Source: Pseudomonadota bacterium
GTDB taxonomy: Bacteria > Pseudomonadota > Alphaproteobacteria > Azospirillales > Azospirillaceae
Assembly (NCBI GenBank): GCA_023423695.1
Contig: JAFAFA010000152.1
Location: 124,001-188,000, forward strand
DNA: 64,000 nt
Direction of reading: 5' to 3'
Shown piece after piece: positions 9,667 through 17,593 of the stretch. A program made the position numbers and the translations under genes. Each line of letters opens with the position of its first letter. The first letter of the stretch is position 1. The notes beneath the pieces were generated by a model, which saw only the letters and a list, made by a program, of their open reading frames with translations, was not told the origin of the DNA and searched no databases.

Positions 9667-9767
9667 GCCCCCTCCCCGACCCTCCCCCGCTCCGCGGGAG
9701 AGGGTGCCTTCTGCGAAGCGGCGGCAGTCCCCTCTCCCTCGAAGAGGGGGAGGGTTAGGGAGGGGGC
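9667..9767. repeat. REPIN-like palindromic repeat, copy 2
   Basis: A 101-base element whose outer 21-base arms are inverted repeats with two mismatches (GCCCCCTCCCCGACCCTCCCC at 9667 against its complement ending at 9767). Each arm also holds an inner hairpin (CCCGCtccGCGGG; CTCCCTCgaaGAGGGGGAG). It shares arm sequence and size with the element at 5816-5917. It lies between the binding-protein and isomerase genes and may trim read-through or protect the upstream mRNA. Confidence 0.8.
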
Positions 9768-9809
9768 ATTCGCCAGCTGACATCTCCCCCCATCAGGGAG
9801 CCCAAACCC

Positions 9810-10877
9810 ATGAAGACCATCAAAGGCCCTGCGATCTTCCTCGCCCAGTTCGCGGGCGGCGCCGCGCCGTTCAACTCGCTGGACGCCATCGCCCGCTGGG
9901 CTGCCGGCCTCGGCTTCAAGGGCGTGCAGATCCCCAGCTGGGACCGCCGCCTGTTCGACCTGGAGAAAGCCGCCGCCAGCCAGACCTACTGCGACGAGGT
10001 CAAGGGCACGCTCGCCGATGCCGGTGTCGAACTGACCGAACTGTCCACCCACCTGCAGGGCCAGTTGGTCGCAGTCCACCCCGCCTATGACGCGCTCTAT
10101 GACGGCTTCGCCCCGGCGGAGGTCCATGGCCGTCCCGACGCGCGGCAGGCCTGGGCGGTGGAGCAGCTGCACCTCGCCGCCAAGGCATCCGCCAATCTCG
10201 GCCTGACCGCCCACGCTACCTTCTCCGGCGCGCTGGCGTGGCCCTATCTCTACCCGTGGCCGCAGCGCCCGCCGGGCCTGATCGAGACCGCTTTCGACGA
10301 GCTGGCGAAGCGTTGGCGCCCGATCCTCGAAGCCTTCGACGAGGCCGGCTGTGACCTCTGCTATGAGATCCACCCCGGAGAGGATCTGTTCGACGGCACC
10401 ACCTTCCAGATGTTCCTCGACCGGGTGGATGGGCACAAGCGCTGCAACATCCTGTTCGATCCAAGCCACTTCGTCCTGCAGCAGCTGGACTATCTCGGCT
10501 ATATCGACGTCTTCCACGACCGCATCCGCATGTTCCACGTCAAGGATGCGGAGTTCAATCCCACCCCCTGGCAGGGCGTCTATTCCGGTTATGCGCCGTG
10601 GAAGGACCGGGCCGGGCGCTTCCGCTCGCTGGGCGATGGGCAGGTCGATTTCCGCGGCATCTTCTCCAAACTGACCCAGTACGGCTTCGACGGCTGGGCG
10701 GTGCTGGAATGGGAATGCTGCATCAAGCATCCGGAGCAGGGAGCCGCCGAAGGCGCCCGATTCATCCAGGACCACATCATCCGCGTCACCGACCGCGCCT
10801 TCGACGATTTCGCCGATGCCGGAACCGACGAGGCGGCCAACCGCCGGATTCTCGGTCTGGGGAAAGGGACATCATGA
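9810..10877 (+). CDS. Sugar phosphate isomerase/epimerase-type TIM-barrel protein
   Basis: Protein of 355 residues of the xylose isomerase-like (AP endonuclease 2) barrel family. Likely divalent-metal ligands are visible: Glu in CYEIHPGED, Asp/His in LFDPSHFVLQQ, His in MFHVKDAEF and Glu in VLEWECC. Family members act on sugars or polyols as isomerases, epimerases, or inosose dehydratases. It overlaps the next gene by ATGA, so the two are translationally coupled. Pairing with a Gfo/Idh/MocA dehydrogenase is common in pathways that pass through a keto-sugar. The reaction itself is not determined. Confidence 0.82.
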   Translation: MKTIKGPAIFLAQFAGGAAPFNSLDAIARWAAGLGFKGVQIPSWDRRLFDLEKAAASQTYCDEVKGTLADAGVELTELSTHLQGQLVAVHPAYDALYDGFAPAEVHGRPDARQAWAVEQLHLAAKASANLGLTAHATFSGALAWPYLYPWPQRPPGLIETAFDELAKRWRPILEAFDEAGCDLCYEIHPGEDLFDGTTFQMFLDRVDGHKRCNILFDPSHFVLQQLDYLGYIDVFHDRIRMFHVKDAEFNPTPWQGVYSGYAPWKDRAGRFRSLGDGQVDFRGIFSKLTQYGFDGWAVLEWECCIKHPEQGAAEGARFIQDHIIRVTDRAFDDFADAGTDEAANRRILGLGKGTS

Positions 10878-12046
10878 GCGCGGATCAAATACCCGCGGCC
10901 TTCAGACGCTTGCGGCTGGGCATGGTCGGCGGCGGACAGGGCGCCTTTATCGGCGCGGTCCACCGCATCGCCGCCCGCATCGACGACCGCTATGAACTGG
11001 TCGCCGGCGCCCTGTCCTCCAATCCTGAGCGGGCGCGGGCCAGCGGAGCGGAGCTGTTCCTGGCGCCGGACCGCTGTTACGACGACTTCCACGCGATGGC
11101 GAAGGCGGAGGCGGCGCGGCCCGACGGCATAGACGCGGTCGCCATCGTCACGCCGAACCACCTGCATCATCCCGCCGCCAAGGCTTTTCTCGAAGCCGGC
11201 ATCCACGTCATCTGCGACAAGCCGCTGGTCCACACGGTTGAGGAAGCGGAGGAACTCGCGGCACTGGTGCACGGCCGCAACCTCGTCTTCGTGCTGACCC
11301 ACAATTACAGCGGCTATCCGATGATCCGGCAGGCGCGCGTCATGGTGGCGGCCGGGACGCTGGGCAAAATCCGTGTGGTGCAGGTCGAATATGCGCAGGA
11401 CTGGCTGGCGACCGACCTGGAAGCCAGCGGCCAGAAGCAAGCCTCCTGGCGCACCGACCCGGCGCAGAGCGGCGTTGCCGGCTGCATCGGCGATATCGGC
11501 ACCCACGCCTTCCATCTGGCGGAGTTCGTCACCGGCTTGCGCTGTGCCGATCTCGCCGCCGACCTGACCGCCTTCGTGCCCGGCCGGCGGCTGGACGATA
11601 ACGCCCACATCATGATGCGCTTCGACGGCGGCGCCCGCGGCATGCTGTGGGCGAGCCAGATCTGTCCCGGCACCACCAACGGCCTGCGCCTGCGCGTCTT
11701 CGGCGAGGCCGGCGGGCTGGAATGGCAGCAGGAACAACCCAACGAACTGCGCTTCACCCCGCTTGGCGAGCCGACCCGCACCCTGCTGCGCGCCGGTGCG
11801 GGAAGCATGCCGGCCGCCAGCGCCATCTCGCGCACCCCCGCCGGCCATCCCGAGGGTTATCTGGAAGGCTTCGCCCAAATCTACCGCGACGCCGCCGATC
11901 TCATCGCTGCCCGGCTGGACGGCCGCCCGGACCCGGACAACGTGCCGCTGCCGACGGTGGAGGACGGGGTGCGCGGCGTACGTTTCATCCATGGCGCGGT
12001 GGAGTCCAGCACACGAAATGCTGCGTGGGTTTCAGTGGAGCCGTGA
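10874..12046 (+). CDS. Gfo/Idh/MocA-family NAD(P)-dependent oxidoreductase
   Basis: Dehydrogenase of 390 residues. It has an N-terminal Rossmann fold (GMVGGGQGAFIGAVH near residue 16), followed by the catalytic lysine segment VICDKPLVHTVEEAEEL (the family EKP motif, here DKP). The C-terminal sheet domain contains GCIGDIGTHAFHLAEF, whose Asp and His fit the usual active-site pair. It is the last gene of the sugar cassette and is translationally coupled to the TIM-barrel gene. Relatives oxidise inositol, glucose-fructose or 3-keto sugars; I infer a sugar or polyol substrate. Confidence 0.85.
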   Translation: MSADQIPAAFRRLRLGMVGGGQGAFIGAVHRIAARIDDRYELVAGALSSNPERARASGAELFLAPDRCYDDFHAMAKAEAARPDGIDAVAIVTPNHLHHPAAKAFLEAGIHVICDKPLVHTVEEAEELAALVHGRNLVFVLTHNYSGYPMIRQARVMVAAGTLGKIRVVQVEYAQDWLATDLEASGQKQASWRTDPAQSGVAGCIGDIGTHAFHLAEFVTGLRCADLAADLTAFVPGRRLDDNAHIMMRFDGGARGMLWASQICPGTTNGLRLRVFGEAGGLEWQQEQPNELRFTPLGEPTRTLLRAGAGSMPAASAISRTPAGHPEGYLEGFAQIYRDAADLIAARLDGRPDPDNVPLPTVEDGVRGVRFIHGAVESSTRNAAWVSVEP

Positions 12047-12105
12047 GTTACCCCTGACCCAACATCCCCTCTCCCCCAGGGGAGAAGGGAAAATGCCACC
12101 ATTCG

Positions 12106-12140
12106 AAAAGCCGGTCCCTTCGCAAGAGGGCCGGCTTTTT
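12106..12140 (+). terminator. Rho-independent terminator of the sugar operon
   Basis: AAAAGCCGG pairs with CCGGCTTTTT, extended by CCCT/AGGG around a short loop, and ends in a T run. It lies 60 bases after the dehydrogenase stop codon. A shorter GGGGAGAAGGG repeat motif precedes it. Confidence 0.85.
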
Positions 12141-12362
12141 GCGTTCCCAACGGCGCAATGCACAGAACCGGCAAAAGCCGTTCCGATGAGGCAATCAAGC
12201 CCCCTGCCCTTTCCGTACCATCCGTTCATCAAGACAGGCGGAGCCGGTCCAGCCGGCTGGCACGGTTCCGAACGGACTTCGCATGACCACCCACGAATTC
12301 CCCCCGTCGCGGCGGCCGGCACGCAGACCGAACGCAAAGACACGATCAAAGGAACGAAACCC
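12141..12362. promoter_or_regulatory. Leader region of the hydrolase operon
   Basis: No gene seen. It must carry the promoter for the alpha/beta hydrolase operon because a terminator precedes it. The open frame of the hydrolase continues upstream through it without a ribosome site, so I treat it as untranslated. Confidence 0.4.
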
Positions 12363-13199
12363 ATGCTCCAGGGCAGCTACGTCACCACCAGGGATGGTGT
12401 CCAGATCTACGTCAAGCAGTGGGGTCCGCAGACCGGCCAGCCCGTCGTCTTCAGCCATGGCTGGCCGCTGACCGGCGACGCCTTCGAAGACCAGATGATG
12501 TATCTGGCCCAGCACGGCTACCGCACCATCGTCCATGACCGCCGCGGCCATGGCCGCTCGTCACAGCCGGGCTTCGGCAACGATCTCGACCATTATGCCG
12601 ACGATCTGGCCGCGGTGACCGAGGCGCTGGACCTGAAGAACGCCGTCCATGTCGGCCATTCCACCGGCGGCGGCGAGGTCGCGCGCTACATCGGCCGCCA
12701 CGGCGTGTCGCGCGTCGCCAAGGCCGCGCTGATCGGCGCCATCACCCCCATCATGGTCAAGACCGACTGGAACCCGGACGGCGTGCCGATGGAGGTGTTC
12801 GACGGCATTCGCGCCGGTGTGAAGGCCGACCGCTCGCAGTTCTTCAAGGACTTGGCCCTTCCCTTCTACGGCTTCAACCGTCCCGGCGCCAAGGTTTCGC
12901 AGGGCGCGATCGACGGCTTCTGGATGCAGGGCATGATGGGCGGCCTGCTGGCCGAGTACGAGTGCGTCAAGGCCTTTTCCGAGACCGACCAGCGCGAAGA
13001 CCTGAAGAAGATGATCGTCCCGACGCTGGTCCTGCACGGTGACGACGACCAGATCGTCCCGCTTGCCACCACCGGAAAAGCCGCTGCGGCGATGCTGCCG
13101 AAGAGCACGCTGAAGGTCGTCGCCGGCGCTCCCCACGGCCTGTGCACGACGCATAAGGACATGGTGAACGAGGAACTGCTGGCCTTCATCCGCGCCTGA
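12363..13199 (+). CDS. Alpha/beta hydrolase, non-heme haloperoxidase type
   Basis: Serine hydrolase of 278 residues. The nucleophile elbow GHSTGGGE places Ser100. The oxyanion segment HGWPLTGDAFEDQM and the RRGHGRSSQP motif are those of the cofactor-free chloroperoxidase/arylesterase group. Acid and base residues are in HGDDDQIVPL and GAPHGLC. No signal peptide, so cytoplasmic. It opens a plus-strand group with an isochorismatase-like hydrolase, an XapX protein, an amidohydrolase and DoxX. The natural substrate is unknown; halogenation by this group is largely a laboratory side reaction and ester or lactone hydrolysis is more likely. Confidence 0.9.
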   Translation: MLQGSYVTTRDGVQIYVKQWGPQTGQPVVFSHGWPLTGDAFEDQMMYLAQHGYRTIVHDRRGHGRSSQPGFGNDLDHYADDLAAVTEALDLKNAVHVGHSTGGGEVARYIGRHGVSRVAKAALIGAITPIMVKTDWNPDGVPMEVFDGIRAGVKADRSQFFKDLALPFYGFNRPGAKVSQGAIDGFWMQGMMGGLLAEYECVKAFSETDQREDLKKMIVPTLVLHGDDDQIVPLATTGKAAAAMLPKSTLKVVAGAPHGLCTTHKDMVNEELLAFIRA

Positions 13200-13368
13200 T
13201 CTGCCTCTCCACTGTCACTCAAGAAGCAACAGTCATGTTCGGTTGCACGTGATTGTTCGATTGATATCCGCCATGTCAAAGTCCCTGTCAGACGGCGCCT
13301 ACGATGCACCGATGCAACGATGGCAGGCGGCCCAATCCTTTGAAACCCACACGGAACAGGAAACGATC

Positions 13369-14055
13369 ATGACTTTCCCGGCCAAGGCCCTCATCAACCC
13401 GGACGACACCGTTTTCCTCTTCATCGACCATCAGCCGCAGATGTCCTTCGGTGTGGTCAACATCGACCGCCAGCAGTTGAAGAACAACACCATCGCGCTG
13501 GCCAAGACCGCCAAGCTGTTCGGCGCGCCGACCATCCTGACCGCGGTGGAGACGGAGAGCTTCTCCGGCTACATCTGGCCGGAACTGATGGACGTGCTGA
13601 AGCAGGACCCGATCGAGCGCACCTCGATGAACAGCTGGGATTCGGAGGAACTGGTGGCCGCCGTCAAGGCGACCGGCAAGAAGAAGCTGGTCATCGCCGC
13701 CCTGTGGACCGAGGCCTGCCTGCTGTTCCCGACGCTGTGCGCCATCGAGGAGGGCTTCGAGGTCTACATCGTCACCGACGCCTCGGGCGGCACCTCGCAG
13801 GAAGCCCATGACGCCGCCGTCCGCCGCATGGAGCAGGCCGGCGCCCATTCCATCACCTCGGTGAACGTCCTGCTGGAGTTGCAGCGCGACTGGGCCAAGC
13901 GCGGCACCTATGACGGCGTGATGAACATCGTCCGCGAGCATTTCGGCGCCTACGGCATGGGCGTCGATTACGCCTACACCCTGGTGCACAAGGCCCCGCA
14001 GCGCGGCGAATACGCCCACAAGGTGACGGGAGCCGCCGCCCACGAGCATGCGTAA
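13369..14055 (+). CDS. Isochorismatase-like cysteine hydrolase (YcaC type)
   Basis: Cytoplasmic hydrolase of 228 residues. The catalytic Asp20 is in FLFIDHQPQM and Cys117 in ALWTEACLLFP, with the cis-peptide region just before the cysteine. The start at 13369 has AGGAAA six bases upstream; a longer open frame from 13243 has no ribosome site. Family members hydrolyse amides or imides, but YcaC-like proteins have no settled substrate. It is separated by 169 bases from the alpha/beta hydrolase, so it may have its own promoter. Confidence 0.88.
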   Translation: MTFPAKALINPDDTVFLFIDHQPQMSFGVVNIDRQQLKNNTIALAKTAKLFGAPTILTAVETESFSGYIWPELMDVLKQDPIERTSMNSWDSEELVAAVKATGKKKLVIAALWTEACLLFPTLCAIEEGFEVYIVTDASGGTSQEAHDAAVRRMEQAGAHSITSVNVLLELQRDWAKRGTYDGVMNIVREHFGAYGMGVDYAYTLVHKAPQRGEYAHKVTGAAAHEHA

Positions 14056-14077
14056 TCGGCACGCCTGATCCCGATCC

Positions 14078-14105
14078 CCGGTGCCCGGTTCCGGCCGGGC
14101 ACCGG
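14078..14105. terminator. Perfect 11-bp hairpin between hydrolase and XapX genes
   Basis: CCGGTGCCCGG and CCGGGCACCGG pair perfectly around a six-base loop, 22 bases after the hydrolase stop. There is no T run, so it may attenuate or stabilise the transcript instead of ending it. Confidence 0.55.
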
Positions 14106-14148
14106 TCCAGATATCCAGACCAGAGTCGTAGACCGGGAGCCCGGACCC

Positions 14149-14424
14149 ATGTTGTCCTATGTCCTTTCGGCCGGCGCCGGCATCCTGGTCGGCGTCATCT
14201 ATGCGTTGATCGGTGTCCGTTCGCCGGCACCGCCGACCATCGCCCTGATCGGGCTGCTCGGCATGCTCGTCGGCGAGCAGGTGGTGCCGGTCGTCAAGCG
14301 TCTGATCGCCGGCGAACCGGTCGTCGCCTTCATCCAGACCGACTGTGCCCGCCATGTGCTGGGTCCGCAGGCCGGAGCCGACAAGATTCCGGCCGACCCG
14401 GTTGCGAAAGGAGAGAAGGCATGA
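14149..14424 (+). CDS. XapX domain small membrane protein (DUF1427)
   Basis: A 91-residue protein with two hydrophobic helices (residues about 3-22 and 28-48), containing GVIYALIGVRSPAPPTIALI, the XapX signature. The soluble tail ends with a GAKG-like basic segment. The biochemical role of XapX proteins is unknown. It overlaps the amidohydrolase gene by ATGA, so the pair is translated together, and such pairs recur in proteobacteria beside hydrolases. Confidence 0.85.
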   Translation: MLSYVLSAGAGILVGVIYALIGVRSPAPPTIALIGLLGMLVGEQVVPVVKRLIAGEPVVAFIQTDCARHVLGPQAGADKIPADPVAKGEKA

Positions 14425-16418
14425 CGCCGCCCACCCCGCCCGCGATCAACCGCCGCAAGGCGATGGCGGGAACCGCCGCCGCGTCCCTGCTGGCATCGCC
14501 GCTGATGTCCACCCTCGCGTCCAGAACCGGGAATGCCGCCATGCCCAACACCGCCACCTCTGGTGACGTGATCCTCGTCAACGCCAAGGTCACCACGCTC
14601 GACCGTGCCAATCCACAGGCCAGCGCCATCGCCATCCGCGACGGCCGCTTCCTCGCCGTGGGCACGGAGGCCGAGGTGCGCGCCGCCGCGCCGCAGGCGG
14701 CGGTGATCGACGCCAAGGGCCGGCGGGTGATTCCCGGGCTGATCGACAGCCACATGCACATCATCCGCGGCGGCCTGAACTACAACATGGAACTGCGCTG
14801 GGACGGCGTGCCGAGCCTCGCCGACGCCATGGCGATGCTGAAGCAGCAGGCAGCCATCACGCCGCCGCCGCAATGGGTCCGGGTGGTCGGCGGCTTCACC
14901 GAGCACCAGTTCGCAGAAAAGCGCCTGCCGACCATCGAGGAGCTGAACGCCGCCGCCCCCGAAACGCCGGTCTTCATCCTGCACCTCTACGACCGCGCGC
15001 TGCTGAACGCGGCGGCCCTGCGCGCCGTCGGCTACACCAAGGATACGCCCAACCCGCCGGGCGGCGAGATCGTGCGCGACGCGGCCGGCAACCCGACCGG
15101 ACTGCTGCTAGCCCAGCCCAACGCGACGATCCTCTATTCGACGCTGGCGAAGGGACCGAAGCTGCCGCCCGAGTACCAGCTGAACTCCACCCGCCATTTC
15201 ATGCGCGAGATGAACCGGCTGGGCGTGACCGGGGTGATCGACGCCGGCGGCGGTTACCAGAACTATCCCGACGATTACGCCATCATCGAGAAGCTGCATG
15301 CCGACGGCGAGCTGACGCTGCGCATCAGCTACAACCTGTTCACCCAGAAGCCGAAGGAGGAGCTGTCCGACTTCGCCGGATGGGCCTCCAAGGTCAAGCC
15401 CGGCGACGGCGACGACAGTTACCGCCACAATGGCGCCGGCGAGATGCTGGTCTATTCCGCCGCCGACTTCGAGGATTTCCGCGTCGCCCGCCCCGACATG
15501 CCGCCCACCATGGAAGGCGATCTGGAGCCGGTGATCCGCCTGCTGGCCGAGAACCGCTGGCCCTGGCGTCTGCACGCCACCTATGACCAGACCATCAGCC
15601 GCGCGCTGGACGTGTTCGAGAAGGTCAACCGCGACATCCCCTTCGACGGGCTGCACTGGTTCTTCGACCATGCGGAGACGATCAGCGACCGCAACATCGA
15701 CCGCATCGCGGCTCTTGGCGGCGGCATCGCCATCCAACACCGCATGGCTTATCAGGGCGAGTATTTCGTCGAGCGCTACGGCGCGAAAGCGGCCGAACGC
15801 ACCCCGCCCATCGCCAGGATGATGGCGGCCGGCCTGCCGGTCGGCGCCGGCACCGACGCCACCCGCGTCGCCAGCTACAACCCGTGGGTCTCGCTGTCCT
15901 GGCTGGTCACGGGCAAGACGGTGGGCGGTCTCGGCCTCTATTCCCAGGCCAACCGGATGGACCGCGAGACGGCGTTGCGGCTTTGGACGGAGGCCAACAC
16001 CTGGTTCTCCAACGAGCAGGGCAAGAAGGGTCAGATCAAGGCCGGGCAGTTGGCCGACCTCGCCGTGCTGTCCGACGACTTCTTCTCGGTTTCCGAGAAT
16101 CGCATCGCCCATCTTGGTTCCGTCCTGACCATGCTCGGCGGTGCCGTGGTGCATGGCGAGGGCGATTACGGCCCGCTGGCGCCGCAACTGCCCAAGCCGA
16201 TGCCGGACTGGTCGCCGGTGCGGACCTTCGGCGGCTATTACAAGTCGGCGGACCGCGGTGCAGGCGACCAACGGAAGGCGCTGGCATCGGCCTGCGGCTG
16301 CGCCACCGGCTGCGGCGTCCACGGCCACGACCATGCCGCCGCCTACGCCGCCGACGTTCCGGCCGCCGACGTGCAATCCTTCTGGGGCGCGCTCGGCTGC
16401 GGCTGCTGGACGGTGTGA
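14421..16418 (+). CDS. YtcJ-type amidohydrolase with Tat signal and Cys-rich tail
   Basis: Metal-dependent amidohydrolase of 665 residues (amidohydrolase_3 family). The N-terminus INRRKAMAGTAAASLLASP is a probable Tat signal, so the enzyme is likely exported folded. The HxH metal motif is His111-Met-His113 in GLIDSHMHII, with further ligands expected in LHWFFDHAE and GAGTDATR. The C-terminus is unusual: after about residue 610 it holds five cysteines and several histidines (ACGCATGCGVHGHDH, then LGCGCW). This looks like an extra metal site and is not part of the usual fold. Related enzymes deacetylate or hydrolyse amides; the substrate here is unknown. Confidence 0.88.
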   Translation: MTPPTPPAINRRKAMAGTAAASLLASPLMSTLASRTGNAAMPNTATSGDVILVNAKVTTLDRANPQASAIAIRDGRFLAVGTEAEVRAAAPQAAVIDAKGRRVIPGLIDSHMHIIRGGLNYNMELRWDGVPSLADAMAMLKQQAAITPPPQWVRVVGGFTEHQFAEKRLPTIEELNAAAPETPVFILHLYDRALLNAAALRAVGYTKDTPNPPGGEIVRDAAGNPTGLLLAQPNATILYSTLAKGPKLPPEYQLNSTRHFMREMNRLGVTGVIDAGGGYQNYPDDYAIIEKLHADGELTLRISYNLFTQKPKEELSDFAGWASKVKPGDGDDSYRHNGAGEMLVYSAADFEDFRVARPDMPPTMEGDLEPVIRLLAENRWPWRLHATYDQTISRALDVFEKVNRDIPFDGLHWFFDHAETISDRNIDRIAALGGGIAIQHRMAYQGEYFVERYGAKAAERTPPIARMMAAGLPVGAGTDATRVASYNPWVSLSWLVTGKTVGGLGLYSQANRMDRETALRLWTEANTWFSNEQGKKGQIKAGQLADLAVLSDDFFSVSENRIAHLGSVLTMLGGAVVHGEGDYGPLAPQLPKPMPDWSPVRTFGGYYKSADRGAGDQRKALASACGCATGCGVHGHDHAAAYAADVPAADVQSFWGALGCGCWTV

Positions 16419-16452
16419 GGTACGGCGGTGATTCCCTCTCCCGATACGAAAA

Positions 16453-16480
16453 GGCCCTTCTCCCACAAGGGGAGAAGGGC
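16453..16480. repeat. Palindromic repeat/hairpin between amidohydrolase and DoxX genes
   Basis: GCCCTTCTCCC pairs with GGGAGAAGGGC-type sequence (11 base pairs, five-base loop). The GGGGAGAAGGG half also occurs at 12079-12089, suggesting a dispersed short repeat. It lies 20 bases before the DoxX start and could lower DoxX expression. Confidence 0.5.
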
Positions 16481-16499
16481 TTCAAGGACCGCCACTGCC

Positions 16500-16931
16500 A
16501 TGACCTTCCGCGACCTGGAACGCCCCATCGACCGCATTCTCGACTGGGACGGCACATGGCTGCTGGCGCGGCTGGCGCTGGTCGGGGCCTATCTGCTGGG
16601 CGGGCTGGTGAAGCTGACCGACTGGCCGGGAGCGGTGGCCGAACAGGCGCATTTCGGCCTGCATCCGCCGGAGCTGTGGGCGGCGCTGACCATCGTGGTG
16701 GAGTTGATCGGGCCGCTGCTGATCCTGCTGGACCGGGCACTGTGGCTGGGCGCCGGGGCGCTCGGCGTGTTCACCCTACTGGCCGCGCTGATCGCCAACG
16801 ACTTCTGGACCATGGTCGGCCATGAACGCTTCATGGCCACCAACGCCTTCGTCGAGCATCTGGGGCTGGTCGGTGGTTTCGTGCTGGCCGCCATGCTGTC
16901 GCGGTTGCGCCGGCGCTCCCGACGCTTCTGA
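16500..16931 (+). CDS. DoxX-family membrane protein
   Basis: Protein of 143 residues with four predicted membrane helices (for example LLARLALVGAYLLGGLVKLTD, split here by charged ends, and LGLVGGFVLAAML). This is the DoxX/YphA layout. The start MTFRDLERPID follows AAGGA by eleven bases; the frame upstream reads through the hairpin repeat. DoxX proteins are linked to redox or quinone functions, but their activity is poorly defined. It closes the hydrolase group and ends 20 bases from the convergent response regulator. Confidence 0.82.
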   Translation: MTFRDLERPIDRILDWDGTWLLARLALVGAYLLGGLVKLTDWPGAVAEQAHFGLHPPELWAALTIVVELIGPLLILLDRALWLGAGALGVFTLLAALIANDFWTMVGHERFMATNAFVEHLGLVGGFVLAAMLSRLRRRSRRF

Positions 16932-16951
16932 GGGAGGCCCGGCCCGCCCGG

Positions 16952-17593
16952 TCAATGGACGCGGCCGGGCACCAGACTATCGACGATGCGCACCAGTTCC
17001 ACCACCGACCGCGCCTCCATCTTGCGCATGGCCTGACCGCGGTGCAGCTTCACCGTGGCTTCGCTGAGGCCGAGGTCGTCAGCGATCTGCTTGTTGCGCA
17101 GGCCGGACACCACCATCATCGTGATCTCGCGTTCCCGCGCCGTCAGCGTGTCGAAACGGGCGCGCTGGGTGAGGAGGCCGCGCTCCTGGTCGCGCTGCTC
17201 GCCATGCCGGGCGATGGCGGCGTGGATGGCGTCCAGCAATTCCTGGTGATGCACCGGCTTGGTCAGGAATTCGAAGGCCCCCGCCTTCATCGCGCGGACC
17301 GACATCGGCACGTCGGCATGCCCGCTGATGAAGATGACCGGCAGGCTGTTGCCGCAACGGGCCAACTCCGCCTGGAAATCCAGCCCGCTGCGACCCGGCA
17401 GCCGCACGTCCAGCACCATGCAGCCGACATCGATGGCCGGACGCCGGTCGATGTATTGCTGAACTGATCCAAAGCTCTTCACCTGCAGCCCGACGGAATC
17501 GAGCAGCCCTTCCAGCGCTTCGCGGACGGCTTCGTCGTCGTCGATGATCACCACGGTCACCGCGGCCGCGGCGGTTTCGGTCTTGCCCCTCAT
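16952..17593 (-). CDS. FixJ/LuxR-type response regulator
   Basis: Two-component regulator of 213 residues. The receiver domain (VVIIDDDEAVREALEGLL) has phospho-acceptor Asp62 in CMVLDVRLPG and the conserved Lys in FLTKPV. The LuxR helix-turn-helix lies near residues 140-200 (LTAREREITMMVVSGLRNKQ, then SEATVKLHRGQAMRKM). The ribosome site GGAGG lies six bases upstream. Its ATG shares one base with the stop of the upstream kinase gene (TGATG), so it is coupled to it and is the likely output of the three-gene signalling operon. Confidence 0.93.
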   Translation of the reverse strand: MRGKTETAAAAVTVVIIDDDEAVREALEGLLDSVGLQVKSFGSVQQYIDRRPAIDVGCMVLDVRLPGRSGLDFQAELARCGNSLPVIFISGHADVPMSVRAMKAGAFEFLTKPVHHQELLDAIHAAIARHGEQRDQERGLLTQRARFDTLTAREREITMMVVSGLRNKQIADDLGLSEATVKLHRGQAMRKMEARSVVELVRIVDSLVPGRVH

